Shown here in pieces: positions 24,202 through 32,452 of a DNA stretch of 64,000 bases. The stretch covers positions 1 to 64,000 of the forward strand of contig JAVBLP010000007.1 in assembly GCA_031553505.1 (NCBI GenBank). The letters are read 5' to 3'. The notes below the pieces were generated by a model. It ran no database searches, was not told where the DNA came from, and saw only the letters and a list, made by a program, of their open reading frames with translations. Within the stretch, counting starts at the first letter, position 1, and each line of letters opens with the position of its first letter. The translations under genes were made by a program, and so were the position numbers. The stretch comes from JAVBLP01 sp031553505. Its GTDB lineage: Bacteria > Elusimicrobiota > Endomicrobiia > Endomicrobiales > Endomicrobiaceae.

Positions 24202-25080
24202 ATGAACAACCAAGAAGACGGCATAAATCTTCCGTTAGTGCACAAAGGCAAAGTAAGAAACGTTTACGATTTGGGCCAGAGTTATTTGATTGTAGCGTCG
24301 GACAGAATCTCCGCTTTTGATTACGTTATCCCAACTACTATCCCTAATAAAGGCAAAGTTCTCCACAAACTTTCAATGTTTTGGTTTGATTTTGTCCAGG
24401 GAATAGTGCCAAATCACATCATAACCGGCGATTTTGAAAGTTTTCCTACCACTCTTAAACAGTACGAATACCTGCGCGACAGGTCAATGATAGTCAAAAA
24501 AGCAAACAGGGTTGACATTGAATGTATAATCAGAGGATATCTTGCCGGTTCCGGCTGGAAAGAGTATCAGAAATCAAAAACCGTTTGCGCGATACCTCTT
24601 CCTGACGGATTAAAAGAATCTTCAAAACTGCCGGAGCCGATTTTTACGCCTTCAAGCAAAGAAGAAAGCGGAAAACACGATGAAAATATTTCTTTTGACG
24701 AAACGATAAAAAGAGTAGGCGAAAGTACTGCGAACGCTTTAAGCCGCCTTTCAATAGAACTTTACAAAAAAGTCAGCGGATACGCCCTTTCAAAAGGCAT
24801 AATTCTTGCAGATACAAAGCTTGAATTCGGTTTTTATGATAAACAGCTTATACTTATAGACGAAATTTTTACTCCGGACTCTTCAAGATTCTGGGAAGTG
24901 GAAAAATATGAAGAAGGCAAGCCGCAGGACAGCCTCGATAAACAGTATGTCAGAGATTATCTTGAAAAAATAAAGTGGGATAAATCTTCTCCCGCTCCGG
25001 AACTTCCGGCTGAAGTGGTAGAAAAAACGATGGAAAAATATATAGGCGCATATGAGAAACTTACAGGAAGGAAATTCTAA
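24202..25080 (+). CDS. purC: SAICAR synthase
   Basis: Adds aspartate to CAIR with ATP. The opening KGKVRNVYDLG, then ASDRISAFDYVIPTTIPNKG, the RGYLAGSGW segment and the DTKLEFG segment with later DEIFTPDSSRFW are all family hallmarks. 292 residues, as in the yeast-like longer form. Ribosome site AAAGGAAAGG precedes the ATG. It is the first gene of the long purine/pyrimidine train, and its last base is the first base of the next ATG. Confidence 0.97.
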   Translation: MNNQEDGINLPLVHKGKVRNVYDLGQSYLIVASDRISAFDYVIPTTIPNKGKVLHKLSMFWFDFVQGIVPNHIITGDFESFPTTLKQYEYLRDRSMIVKKANRVDIECIIRGYLAGSGWKEYQKSKTVCAIPLPDGLKESSKLPEPIFTPSSKEESGKHDENISFDETIKRVGESTANALSRLSIELYKKVSGYALSKGIILADTKLEFGFYDKQLILIDEIFTPDSSRFWEVEKYEEGKPQDSLDKQYVRDYLEKIKWDKSSPAPELPAEVVEKTMEKYIGAYEKLTGRKF

Positions 25081-25535
25081 TGTACGAAATTGAAATTCTT
25101 ACGAAAAACGGTTTTAAAAATGTCAGGGGTGAACATACCTTGTCTGACATTGAAGGCATCGGCATAAAAGACGTTAAAAAAGCGGAATATTCGGCTTTAT
25201 ACCACATAGAAGGCGATATAAACGCTTCCGAAGCGAAGATGATAGCCGCGGAGCTTTTAAGCGATAAAATAACAGAAAGCTACAAAGTATCCAAAACTGA
25301 ATCTTTAGCGAAAGAAAAGACTCCGGTCATAGAGGTCTGGTATAAGAAGGGAGTTACGGATACGGTTTCAGACAGTATTATAAAAGCCGTTAAGGATTTG
25401 GGCATAAACAAAGATATCAAAGTAAAAACCGGGCATAAATATTATCTTTACGGCAAAATATCTTCACCGGTTTTGGGCAATATCGCGACGAAACTTTTGG
25501 CAAATACATTAATCCAGGAATATAAGATAAAATGA
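25080..25535 (+). CDS. purS: Duplicated PurS (FGAM synthase PurS subunit, two fused domains)
   Basis: PurS holds PurL and PurQ together in formylglycinamidine ribonucleotide synthase. The usual protein has about 80 residues; this has 151. The C-terminal 70 residues, starting VIEVWYKKGVTD and ending KLLANTLIQEYKI, look like a normal PurS. The N-terminal 70, starting YEIEILTKNGF and ending ELLSDKITESYKV, align with them as a diverged second copy. In the known complex PurS acts as a dimer, and large PurL carries a PurS-dimer-like N-terminal domain, so this reads as a covalently fused dimer. ATG overlaps the purC stop; its end overlaps purL (ATGA). Confidence 0.8.
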   Translation: MYEIEILTKNGFKNVRGEHTLSDIEGIGIKDVKKAEYSALYHIEGDINASEAKMIAAELLSDKITESYKVSKTESLAKEKTPVIEVWYKKGVTDTVSDSIIKAVKDLGINKDIKVKTGHKYYLYGKISSPVLGNIATKLLANTLIQEYKIK

Positions 25536-27943
25536 AACCTACAACAAATTGTAAAACAATAGAAATTTTAAATCTTTCGGATAAGCAACTCGTAGAGCTA
25601 AGCAGAAAGAATGTTCTTTCATTGTCTCTTGAAGAGATGAAATCCGTGCAGAACTACTTCAAAAAACTTAAAAGAAACCCCACTGACGTCGAAATAGAAA
25701 CGATCGCTCAGACCTGGAGCGAGCACTGCAAACATAAAACTCTTACCGGCATAATTGAATACAGTGAAGACAAAAACGGGAAGAAACATAAAAGGGTTTA
25801 TAACAATCTCCTTAAAGAAACCATTTTTAAAGCTACTGTCGAATTAAATAAAAAATGGTGTCTTTCGGTGTTTAAAGATAATGCGGGTATTATAGATTTT
25901 GACGCTAAAAACGGAGTCGCTTTCAAAGTTGAAACGCATAATCACCCTTCAGCGCTTGAGCCGTACGGAGGCGCAGCAACCGGAATCGGCGGGGTTATAA
26001 GGGATATTTTAGGCGTAGGGCTTGGCGCGAAACCTTTGGCAAACACGGATGTGTTTTGCTTTGGCGACCCGAATACAAAAGCATCCAAAGTGCCGGAAGG
26101 GATGCATCACCCAAGAAGGATAGCTAAAGGCGTTGTTTCGGGAGTCAGGGATTACGGCAACAGAATGGGCATACCTACGGTTAACGGCGCGGTTTACTTT
26201 GACGACGGCTATATGGCAAACCCGCTTGTTTACTGCGGGACTATGGGCATAATACCTAAAAATAAAATTGAAAAAAAGGTTAACCCCGGCGACTTGGTTT
26301 TAGTCGTAGGCGGCAGAACCGGAAGAGACGGCATACATGGCGCTACTTTCTCATCAATACAGCTTGACCAGGAATCCGATGTCAGCGCTGTGCAGATAGG
26401 AAACCCGATAGTTGAGAAAAAAGTTCTTGATACTCTTCTTAAAGCAAGAGATTTAAATCTTTACAGGGGCGTTACTGACTGCGGCGCGGGAGGGCTTTCA
26501 AGCGCGGTCGGCGAACTTGGCGAAAAAACAGGCGTAAAAGTGCAGCTTGAAAAAGTTCCTTTAAAGTACGCGGGTTTGAGCCCTTGGGAAATTTGGATTT
26601 CCGAAGCGCAGGAAAGAATGGTTTTTGCCGTGCCTCCTAAAAACAAGAAAAAAATAATCGAAATATTTAAGAAAGAAGACGTTGAAGCCGTTGTTATCGG
26701 AGAATTTACGAATGACCAAAAACTGACGCTTACGTATAACGGCGATAAAGTTGCTGACATGGACATGAAGTTTTTACATGACGGCGTGCCAAAACCCGTC
26801 AGGCCTGCCGTTTATAAGGTTAAACAGGAAAAAAAGCAGAAACCGGTAAAAATGAACGCCGCGAAAATTTCAAAAAATATTAAAGCCGTTCTGGCTGACT
26901 TGAACGTCTGCTCAAAAGAATGGATAATAAGGCAATACGACCACGAAGTGCAGGGGCAGACCGTTATAAAGCCTCTTCAGGGCAACGGAATAGAAGTATC
27001 CGGACCGGGAGACGCGGCGGTAATCTGGCCTTATGCTTGCGTAAAAGGAACTAAAAAAGGCGTTGTTTTATCGAACGGCTTAAATCCGCAGTATGGTAAA
27101 ATAAATACATATAAAATGGCGGCTTCCGCTATAGAAGAAGCTTTAAGAAACGCGGTTGCGGTCGGCGCCGATGTGGATAAAATGTCTGTTCTTGATAATT
27201 TTTGCTGGGGAAACCCGAATAAACCTGAAATTTTAGGCAGTCTTGTCAGGGCGGCTAATGCCTGTTATGAGATGTCTAAAGCTTTTGACGTTCCGTTTAT
27301 ATCAGGCAAAGACAGCCTTCATAACGAATATTCAATTGGCGACAAAAAGTATTCTATACCCCCTGCGCTTTTAATTTCCGCGATGGGAGTAATAGAAAAC
27401 GCCGCAAATACGGTGACTATGCCTTTTAAACAGGAAGGGAACAAAGTGTTTGTTTTAGGGATTACGAGAAATGAGCTAGGCGGTTCGGTTTTATCAAATA
27501 TAAATAAAATCAAAGGCGGCGTAGTGCCTGATGTTTATCCTAACGAATCAAGGCCGTTGATGAAAAAAGTTTATGAAGCAATAAACCAGGGGCTTATAGA
27601 GGCGTGCCACGACGTTTCCGAAGGCGGCATAGCAACGGCGGTAAGCGAAATGGCGTTTTCAGCGCAGAAAGGCGTTAAAATAAACGTAGACGCGATCAAA
27701 TGCAAAGAAAAGATGACCGCTGCGGAAGTGTTATTCTCTGAATCTAACGGTCGTTTTATCATAGAAATTAAACCGGAAAATGCCGCAAAAGTACGCAAAG
27801 TTTTCAAAGGAAGCGTTATTTCTGAAGCAGGTTACGTGTGCGACTGCGGAAAAATTATTTTTGAAAGCGTGAAAGATAAAATAAAAGTTACGGAAAAACC
27901 GCAGATTCTCTTGAATTTATGGCGTAATACTATAAAACTATAA
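25532..27943 (+). CDS. purL: FGAM synthase, PurL subunit
   Basis: Converts FGAR to FGAM with ATP and ammonia from PurQ. 803 residues: longer than the common small PurL (about 600-740) yet lacking the amidotransferase domain of the 1300-residue type. The AQTWSEHCKHKT helix comes early, then VETHNHPSALEPYGGAATGIGG (about 134-155). A second AIRS-like half follows from about residue 460, with ISGKDSLHNE near residue 591 and CHDVSEGG near 691. Flanked by purS and purQ as expected for the three-subunit enzyme. Confidence 0.96.
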   Translation: MKPTTNCKTIEILNLSDKQLVELSRKNVLSLSLEEMKSVQNYFKKLKRNPTDVEIETIAQTWSEHCKHKTLTGIIEYSEDKNGKKHKRVYNNLLKETIFKATVELNKKWCLSVFKDNAGIIDFDAKNGVAFKVETHNHPSALEPYGGAATGIGGVIRDILGVGLGAKPLANTDVFCFGDPNTKASKVPEGMHHPRRIAKGVVSGVRDYGNRMGIPTVNGAVYFDDGYMANPLVYCGTMGIIPKNKIEKKVNPGDLVLVVGGRTGRDGIHGATFSSIQLDQESDVSAVQIGNPIVEKKVLDTLLKARDLNLYRGVTDCGAGGLSSAVGELGEKTGVKVQLEKVPLKYAGLSPWEIWISEAQERMVFAVPPKNKKKIIEIFKKEDVEAVVIGEFTNDQKLTLTYNGDKVADMDMKFLHDGVPKPVRPAVYKVKQEKKQKPVKMNAAKISKNIKAVLADLNVCSKEWIIRQYDHEVQGQTVIKPLQGNGIEVSGPGDAAVIWPYACVKGTKKGVVLSNGLNPQYGKINTYKMAASAIEEALRNAVAVGADVDKMSVLDNFCWGNPNKPEILGSLVRAANACYEMSKAFDVPFISGKDSLHNEYSIGDKKYSIPPALLISAMGVIENAANTVTMPFKQEGNKVFVLGITRNELGGSVLSNINKIKGGVVPDVYPNESRPLMKKVYEAINQGLIEACHDVSEGGIATAVSEMAFSAQKGVKINVDAIKCKEKMTAAEVLFSESNGRFIIEIKPENAAKVRKVFKGSVISEAGYVCDCGKIIFESVKDKIKVTEKPQILLNLWRNTIKL

Positions 27944-27962
27944 GGCAAACACAGGATATAAA

Positions 27963-28748
27963 ATGAAAAAGATAAAAGCGTTAATTTTAAGGACAGCAGG
28001 CACAAACTGCGACTATGAAACACAGGCTGCTTTTGAACTTTGCGGCGCGTCAGCCGAAAGAGTCCACGTAAATGATTTAGTTGAAAAGAAAAACAAGATG
28101 TTTGAGTATGAAATACTTGCGTTTCCTGGCGGTTTTTCTTATGGAGACGACATTGCCTCCGGAAAAATTTTGTCAAATGAAATAAAAAATAAGCTTGGCG
28201 ATAAAGTTAAAAAATTTGCTTTAAGCGGCAAGCCCATAATAGGCATATGCAACGGTTTTCAGGTTTTGGTTAAAATGGGGCTTTTGCCTGATCCTAAGCT
28301 TTTTGAACAGATTTCAACGCTCTCTTATAACGATTCCGATAAATTCGAGTGCCGCTGGGTTTATCTTAAAACCGAAAAGAAAGTTAAAAACGAATCAAGC
28401 TGTTTATGGACTAAAAATCTTCCGGACATTATAAGCCTTCCCGTTGCACACGGCGAAGGGAAATTTATACCTGAAGATAAAAAAATGCTTGAGGAATTAG
28501 ACAAAAATAACCAGATCGTGTTTAAATACTGCGCGGCAGACGGAGGAATTCCGCAGTACCCGCTTGATCCTAACGGCTCTACGGACCAAATTGCCGGAAT
28601 CAGCAATAAAAAAGGGAATGTTTTCGGGCTTATGCCTCACCCCGAGCGCTATGTGCACGCTTTGCAGCATCCGGGGAAAGAAAGTTTTGACGGCGAACAC
28701 GGCTGGGGAAAAATCATTTTTCAAAACGCGATTAACTTTTTAAAGTAA
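27963..28748 (+). CDS. purQ: FGAM synthase, PurQ glutaminase subunit
   Basis: Class I amidotransferase delivering ammonia to PurL. Opening ALILRTAGTNCDYETQAAF, oxyanion segment FPGGFSYGDD, nucleophile Cys in GICNGFQVLV, and His/Glu in GLMPHPERY. The triad is complete, unlike in CarA. 261 residues, slightly longer than the 225-residue Bacillus form. The gap after purL is 19 bases. Confidence 0.96.
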   Translation: MKKIKALILRTAGTNCDYETQAAFELCGASAERVHVNDLVEKKNKMFEYEILAFPGGFSYGDDIASGKILSNEIKNKLGDKVKKFALSGKPIIGICNGFQVLVKMGLLPDPKLFEQISTLSYNDSDKFECRWVYLKTEKKVKNESSCLWTKNLPDIISLPVAHGEGKFIPEDKKMLEELDKNNQIVFKYCAADGGIPQYPLDPNGSTDQIAGISNKKGNVFGLMPHPERYVHALQHPGKESFDGEHGWGKIIFQNAINFLK

Positions 28749-28772
28749 AAATTAAAAAAGGTGGCATTGACT

Positions 28773-29084
28773 ATGGGTTACTGCGTAAATTGTTTCTTCC
28801 AGGGTGACAACAGCCTTGACGAAAACGGAAACGGAAGAGTGTTTTGCATGGTGAAAAGAAAATGGATGGCGGAAAGCGATTCCTGCGGACATTTTACCGA
28901 ATACGCCGATTTAAGCAAAGAAATCCGCGCGGAGTACGCTCTTGAAATACGTGAAGGCAAAGAAGGAAAAAGCAAAGCTTCCGAAATGATGAAGCAAAAC
29001 TGGAAAGCGATGATAATAACGCTTATCGCGGCTTTTATAATGTTTATATTCGTAGTAAAGTTTTTCGACAAATACATATTCTAA
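28773..29084 (+). CDS. Small Cys-containing protein with C-terminal membrane helix
   Basis: Not recognised. 103 residues. The N-terminal half has four cysteines, CVNC, FC and SCGHF, spaced like a zinc ribbon or small metal site. A charged segment follows, then one membrane helix (about residues 75-96), and a short basic end. That would be a tail-anchored protein with the Cys domain in the cytoplasm. ATG 28773 follows GGTGG; an in-frame GTG at 28761 is upstream of good spacing. It sits tightly between purQ and purD. Confidence 0.75.
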   Translation: MGYCVNCFFQGDNSLDENGNGRVFCMVKRKWMAESDSCGHFTEYADLSKEIRAEYALEIREGKEGKSKASEMMKQNWKAMIITLIAAFIMFIFVVKFFDKYIF

Positions 29085-29098
29085 TTTAAGGAAATATG

Positions 29099-30382
29099 AT
29101 GAAAGTACTTGTTATAGGCTCAGGCGGACGTGAACACGCGATATGCTGGAAGTTTGCCCAAAGCCCAAAAATAGATAAAGTTTATTGCGCTCCGGGAAAC
29201 GGCGGAATTTCAAATATTGCCGAAAATATAAATGTAGGCGTCAGCGACTTTGAAAAGCTTTCGTCTTTTGTGAAAGAAAATAAAGTGGATTTTGTTTTTG
29301 TCGGGCCGGAAGTGCCTCTTTCGCAGGGAATAGTTGATTTTTTTGAAAGCAGAGGGCAGAAAATAATAGGCCCTTCAAAACAAGGCGCGATGCTTGAATC
29401 AAGCAAAACCTATTCAAAACAGTTTATGAATAAATACGGCATTCCTACGGCGCAGTATAAAAGTTTTTCCAAAGCCGAGGATGCGTTAAAATACCTTGAG
29501 AGCCGGGAAGTAAACAAAAAAGTCGTTGTGAAAGCTGACGGGCTTGCCGCGGGCAAGGGCGTCTATATGTGCAACGGCAGAAAAGACGCTGAAAACGCGG
29601 TCAAACAGATTATGGGTGAAAAAGTTTTAGGCGACGCGGGCGCAAATGTCGTAATTGAAGAACATATAAACGGCTTTGAGCTTTCGTACCTTATATTTAC
29701 TGACGGCGAATCTTATTCTATGATGCCGGCTTCCCAGGACCATAAAAGAATTAATGATAACGATGAAGGCCCTAATACTGGCGGAATGGGCGCTTATGCT
29801 CCGGCTCCCGCAGCTTCTAAAGCACTGAACGAAAAAGTAGAAAACAGAATAATAAAGAAAGTGATAGAAGGGCTTAAATCCGAAAAAACAGAATATAAAG
29901 GCGTTTTGTATGTAGGCGTCATTATGAACGGCGATGACCCGTATGTGCTGGAATTTAACTGCCGTTTCGGCGACCCGGAAACGCAGGCAGTTTTGCCGCT
30001 TCTTGATACGGACTTAACCGATATATGCATAGCTATACTGGATAAAAAGCTGTCAGCCGTCAACATTAAATGGAAAAATGAATTTGCCGTATGCGTTGTT
30101 TTGGCTTCCGGCGGATATCCCGGCAAGTTTGAAAGCGGTTTTGAAATACAAGGGCTTGATAATATTTCAGGCAAAGACACAATAGTGTTTCATGCGGGCA
30201 CTAAAAAAGAAAATGGTAAAATTATTGCTGCGGGCGGCAGAGTGCTTGGAGTTACATCAGTAGCAAACGACATTAAAAGCGCTATAGATAAAGTTTATAC
30301 GGATATAAAATTGCTCTCCTTCAAAGATATGCATTACAGAAAAGACATCGCGGGAAGGGCTTTAACGGGAGAAAATAAATGA
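29099..30382 (+). CDS. purD: Phosphoribosylamine-glycine ligase (GARS)
   Basis: Joins glycine to phosphoribosylamine with ATP. VLVIGSGGREHAICWKFA at the start, ATP-grasp segment KADGLAAGKGVY near residue 142, NTGGMGAYAPAP, and the metal-binding EFNCRFGDPETQ. 427 residues, monofunctional. Two adjacent ATGs exist (29096, 29099); AAGGA at 29088-29092 is better spaced for the second. Four-base overlap with purE. Confidence 0.97.
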   Translation: MKVLVIGSGGREHAICWKFAQSPKIDKVYCAPGNGGISNIAENINVGVSDFEKLSSFVKENKVDFVFVGPEVPLSQGIVDFFESRGQKIIGPSKQGAMLESSKTYSKQFMNKYGIPTAQYKSFSKAEDALKYLESREVNKKVVVKADGLAAGKGVYMCNGRKDAENAVKQIMGEKVLGDAGANVVIEEHINGFELSYLIFTDGESYSMMPASQDHKRINDNDEGPNTGGMGAYAPAPAASKALNEKVENRIIKKVIEGLKSEKTEYKGVLYVGVIMNGDDPYVLEFNCRFGDPETQAVLPLLDTDLTDICIAILDKKLSAVNIKWKNEFAVCVVLASGGYPGKFESGFEIQGLDNISGKDTIVFHAGTKKENGKIIAAGGRVLGVTSVANDIKSAIDKVYTDIKLLSFKDMHYRKDIAGRALTGENK

Positions 30383-30909
30383 GTGACGGCAGAATTGACG
30401 TTGCGATTATAGCAGGTTCAGGTTCAGATTTGGAAGTCGTAAATGAAACTGTAAAAACGCTCAAAGAGTTCGGGCTTTCTTTCAGTATCAATATAGCGTC
30501 CGCGCACAGAACGACTGAACATTTAAAACAGTGCATAAAAGGCGCGGAAACTTCCGGCGCGAAGGTTTTTATCGCGGCGGCAGGCATGGCGGCAGCACTT
30601 CCCGGAGTTGTCGCATCAGAAACAACTTTGCCAGTGATAGGCGTCCCGATGGAAGGGAAAAACCTTGCTGGCATGGATTCGCTGTTTTCAATAGTGCAGA
30701 TGCCTAAGGGCGTGCCGGTGGCGTGTGTAGCGGTAGGTAAAGCCGGAGCGGTAAATGCGGCTGTTCTTGCGGTGCAGATAATAGCTTTGTACAACGATGA
30801 GTTGAAATCTAAGCTGTCAGCTTACAAAATAAAGATGTCGGAAGCCGTTGTGAAAGAAGATTTGAAGCTGCAAAAAGACGGAATAGACAAATATATAAAG
30901 GAAAAATAA
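30379..30909 (+). CDS. purE: 5-(carboxyamino)imidazole ribonucleotide mutase or AIR carboxylase
   Basis: Purine step forming CAIR. IIAGSGSDLEVV phosphate loop, ASAHRTTEHL with the conserved His, and MDSLFSIVQMPKGVPVACVAVGKAGAVNA are class I-like. The loop usually reading GGAAHLPG is GMAAALPG, with Ala for His. 176 residues. No purK (needed by class I mutases) is in the window. So it may work with a PurK elsewhere or directly carboxylate AIR; sequence alone does not settle it. Confidence 0.93.
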   Translation: MSDGRIDVAIIAGSGSDLEVVNETVKTLKEFGLSFSINIASAHRTTEHLKQCIKGAETSGAKVFIAAAGMAAALPGVVASETTLPVIGVPMEGKNLAGMDSLFSIVQMPKGVPVACVAVGKAGAVNAAVLAVQIIALYNDELKSKLSAYKIKMSEAVVKEDLKLQKDGIDKYIKEK

Positions 30910-31442
30910 TGCCGGAAATTATTTTAAATTCAGAAGGTTTTAAATCGGCAATTGAAAAAATTGCCAAAGAAATATATGAAGACAATAAAGGCGCCGCTGA
31001 ATTGGCGGTTGTCGGCATACATACGAAAGGCGTCAGCATTGCCAAAAGAATTCTTTCCGAAGTTGCGCGCTTGGGAAGTGTCAATGCATCCGAAATAGCT
31101 TTCGGAACGCTTGACATCACGCTTTACAGGGATGATCTTGACGATTTAGGTTCCGACATTCCTTTAATTAAAGAAACAATTATACCTTTTGACATAAGTA
31201 AAAAAAATATTATTTTAGTTGACGATGTCTTGTATACAGGAAGGACTGTCAGGGCCGCTTTAGACGTTTTGATGGACTTTGGCCGCCCGAAATCGATAAA
31301 GCTTGCGGCTTTGGTTGACAGGGGCTTCCGTGAACTGCCGATTGAAGCGAATTATGTGGGCATAAAATACCAGAGCAAAGAAAGCATCAAAGTAGAATGC
31401 CTGGAAAATGACGGAAAGGATGAAATAATAGTAATAAAGTAA
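30909..31442 (+). CDS. pyrR: PyrR, bifunctional pyr regulator / uracil phosphoribosyltransferase
   Basis: In Bacillus, PyrR binds UMP and pyr mRNA leaders to promote termination. The PRPP-binding motif ILVDDVLYTGRTVRAALD and GTLDITLYRDDL are typical. 177 residues. Its ATG overlaps the purE stop by one base. The only pyr leader nearby, 31443-31498, shows no terminator or PyrR-loop hairpin, so its RNA target in this operon is not evident. A purely enzymatic or other regulatory role is possible. Confidence 0.94.
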   Translation: MPEIILNSEGFKSAIEKIAKEIYEDNKGAAELAVVGIHTKGVSIAKRILSEVARLGSVNASEIAFGTLDITLYRDDLDDLGSDIPLIKETIIPFDISKKNIILVDDVLYTGRTVRAALDVLMDFGRPKSIKLAALVDRGFRELPIEANYVGIKYQSKESIKVECLENDGKDEIIVIK

Positions 31443-31498
31443 GTAATACGTATTCTAGCTTGAAAGATAAGGCGTTTAATTCAATAAAAGGAAAGAAT

Positions 31499-32452
31499 AT
31501 GTCTCTTAACCGTAAAGATTTGCTTGGCTTGGAACATTTGGATAAGAAAGATTTGCAGACGGTATTAGACTCAGTAAAGCCTTTTAAAAGCTTGTTTACA
31601 AGATCCGTAAAAAAAGCGCCGACCCTTATAGGCAAAACCGTAGTAACCCTTTTCTATGAACCTTCCACGAGAACGAGAACATCTTTCGAAATCGCGGCAA
31701 AAAGATTATCTGCCGACGTTGTAAATATTGCCGTAAACACATCAAGCGTAGTTAAAGGCGAAAGCCTTATCGATACCGGGAAAACGATGGAAGCGATGAA
31801 AGCCGACTACATTATAATAAGGCATTCAATGGCAGGCGCGCCGGATATACTTGCAAAAAACCTTAACGCTTCAATAATAAACGCGGGAGACGGCTTCCAC
31901 GAACACCCGACGCAAGGTCTGCTTGATCTATATACAATGTATGAAAAAAAGAAAAAAATCGAAGGGCTGAAAGTTCTTCTTGTTGGTGATATTCTCCATT
32001 CGAGAGTGGCAAAATCAAATATATGGGCTTTGACAAAAATGGGCGCGGAAGTCGCGGTCGCGGGACCACCGACGCTTATCCCTCCTAAAATAAAAGACTT
32101 GGGAGTTAAGATACATTACGATTTGGATGAAGCGATAAAAGAAGCCGATGTCGTAAATATTTTGCGCATACAGCTTGAACGCCAGCAGGAAAATCTTTTT
32201 CCTTCGGTTCACGAATATGTCGAACTGTACCAGGTTACTAAAGAAAGGCTTGCAAAAGCAAAACCGGGCGTTATGGTTATGCATCCGGGGCCGATGAACA
32301 GGGGGATTGAAATATCTTCCGATGTCGCGGACAGCCCTGCCGCCGTTATAAACGAACAGGTTACAAACGGCATTGCCGTGAGAATGGCGGTTTTGTATCT
32401 TTTGTCTCCAAATTCAAGTAAACAGGTGAAAAAAAATGCGTCTTCAAATTAA
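31499..32452 (+). CDS. pyrB: Aspartate carbamoyltransferase catalytic chain
   Basis: Commits carbamoyl phosphate to pyrimidines. Carbamoyl-phosphate motif YEPSTRTRTSFE (residues about 56-67), HPTQGLLDLYT and the MHPGPMNRGIE segment near the end. 317 residues. I start at MSLNRKDLLGLE behind AAAAGGAAAG; the frame is open 13 codons further back without a ribosome site. No pyrI follows, so feedback control by a regulatory chain is absent here. Confidence 0.97.
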   Translation: MSLNRKDLLGLEHLDKKDLQTVLDSVKPFKSLFTRSVKKAPTLIGKTVVTLFYEPSTRTRTSFEIAAKRLSADVVNIAVNTSSVVKGESLIDTGKTMEAMKADYIIIRHSMAGAPDILAKNLNASIINAGDGFHEHPTQGLLDLYTMYEKKKKIEGLKVLLVGDILHSRVAKSNIWALTKMGAEVAVAGPPTLIPPKIKDLGVKIHYDLDEAIKEADVVNILRIQLERQQENLFPSVHEYVELYQVTKERLAKAKPGVMVMHPGPMNRGIEISSDVADSPAAVINEQVTNGIAVRMAVLYLLSPNSSKQVKKNASSN

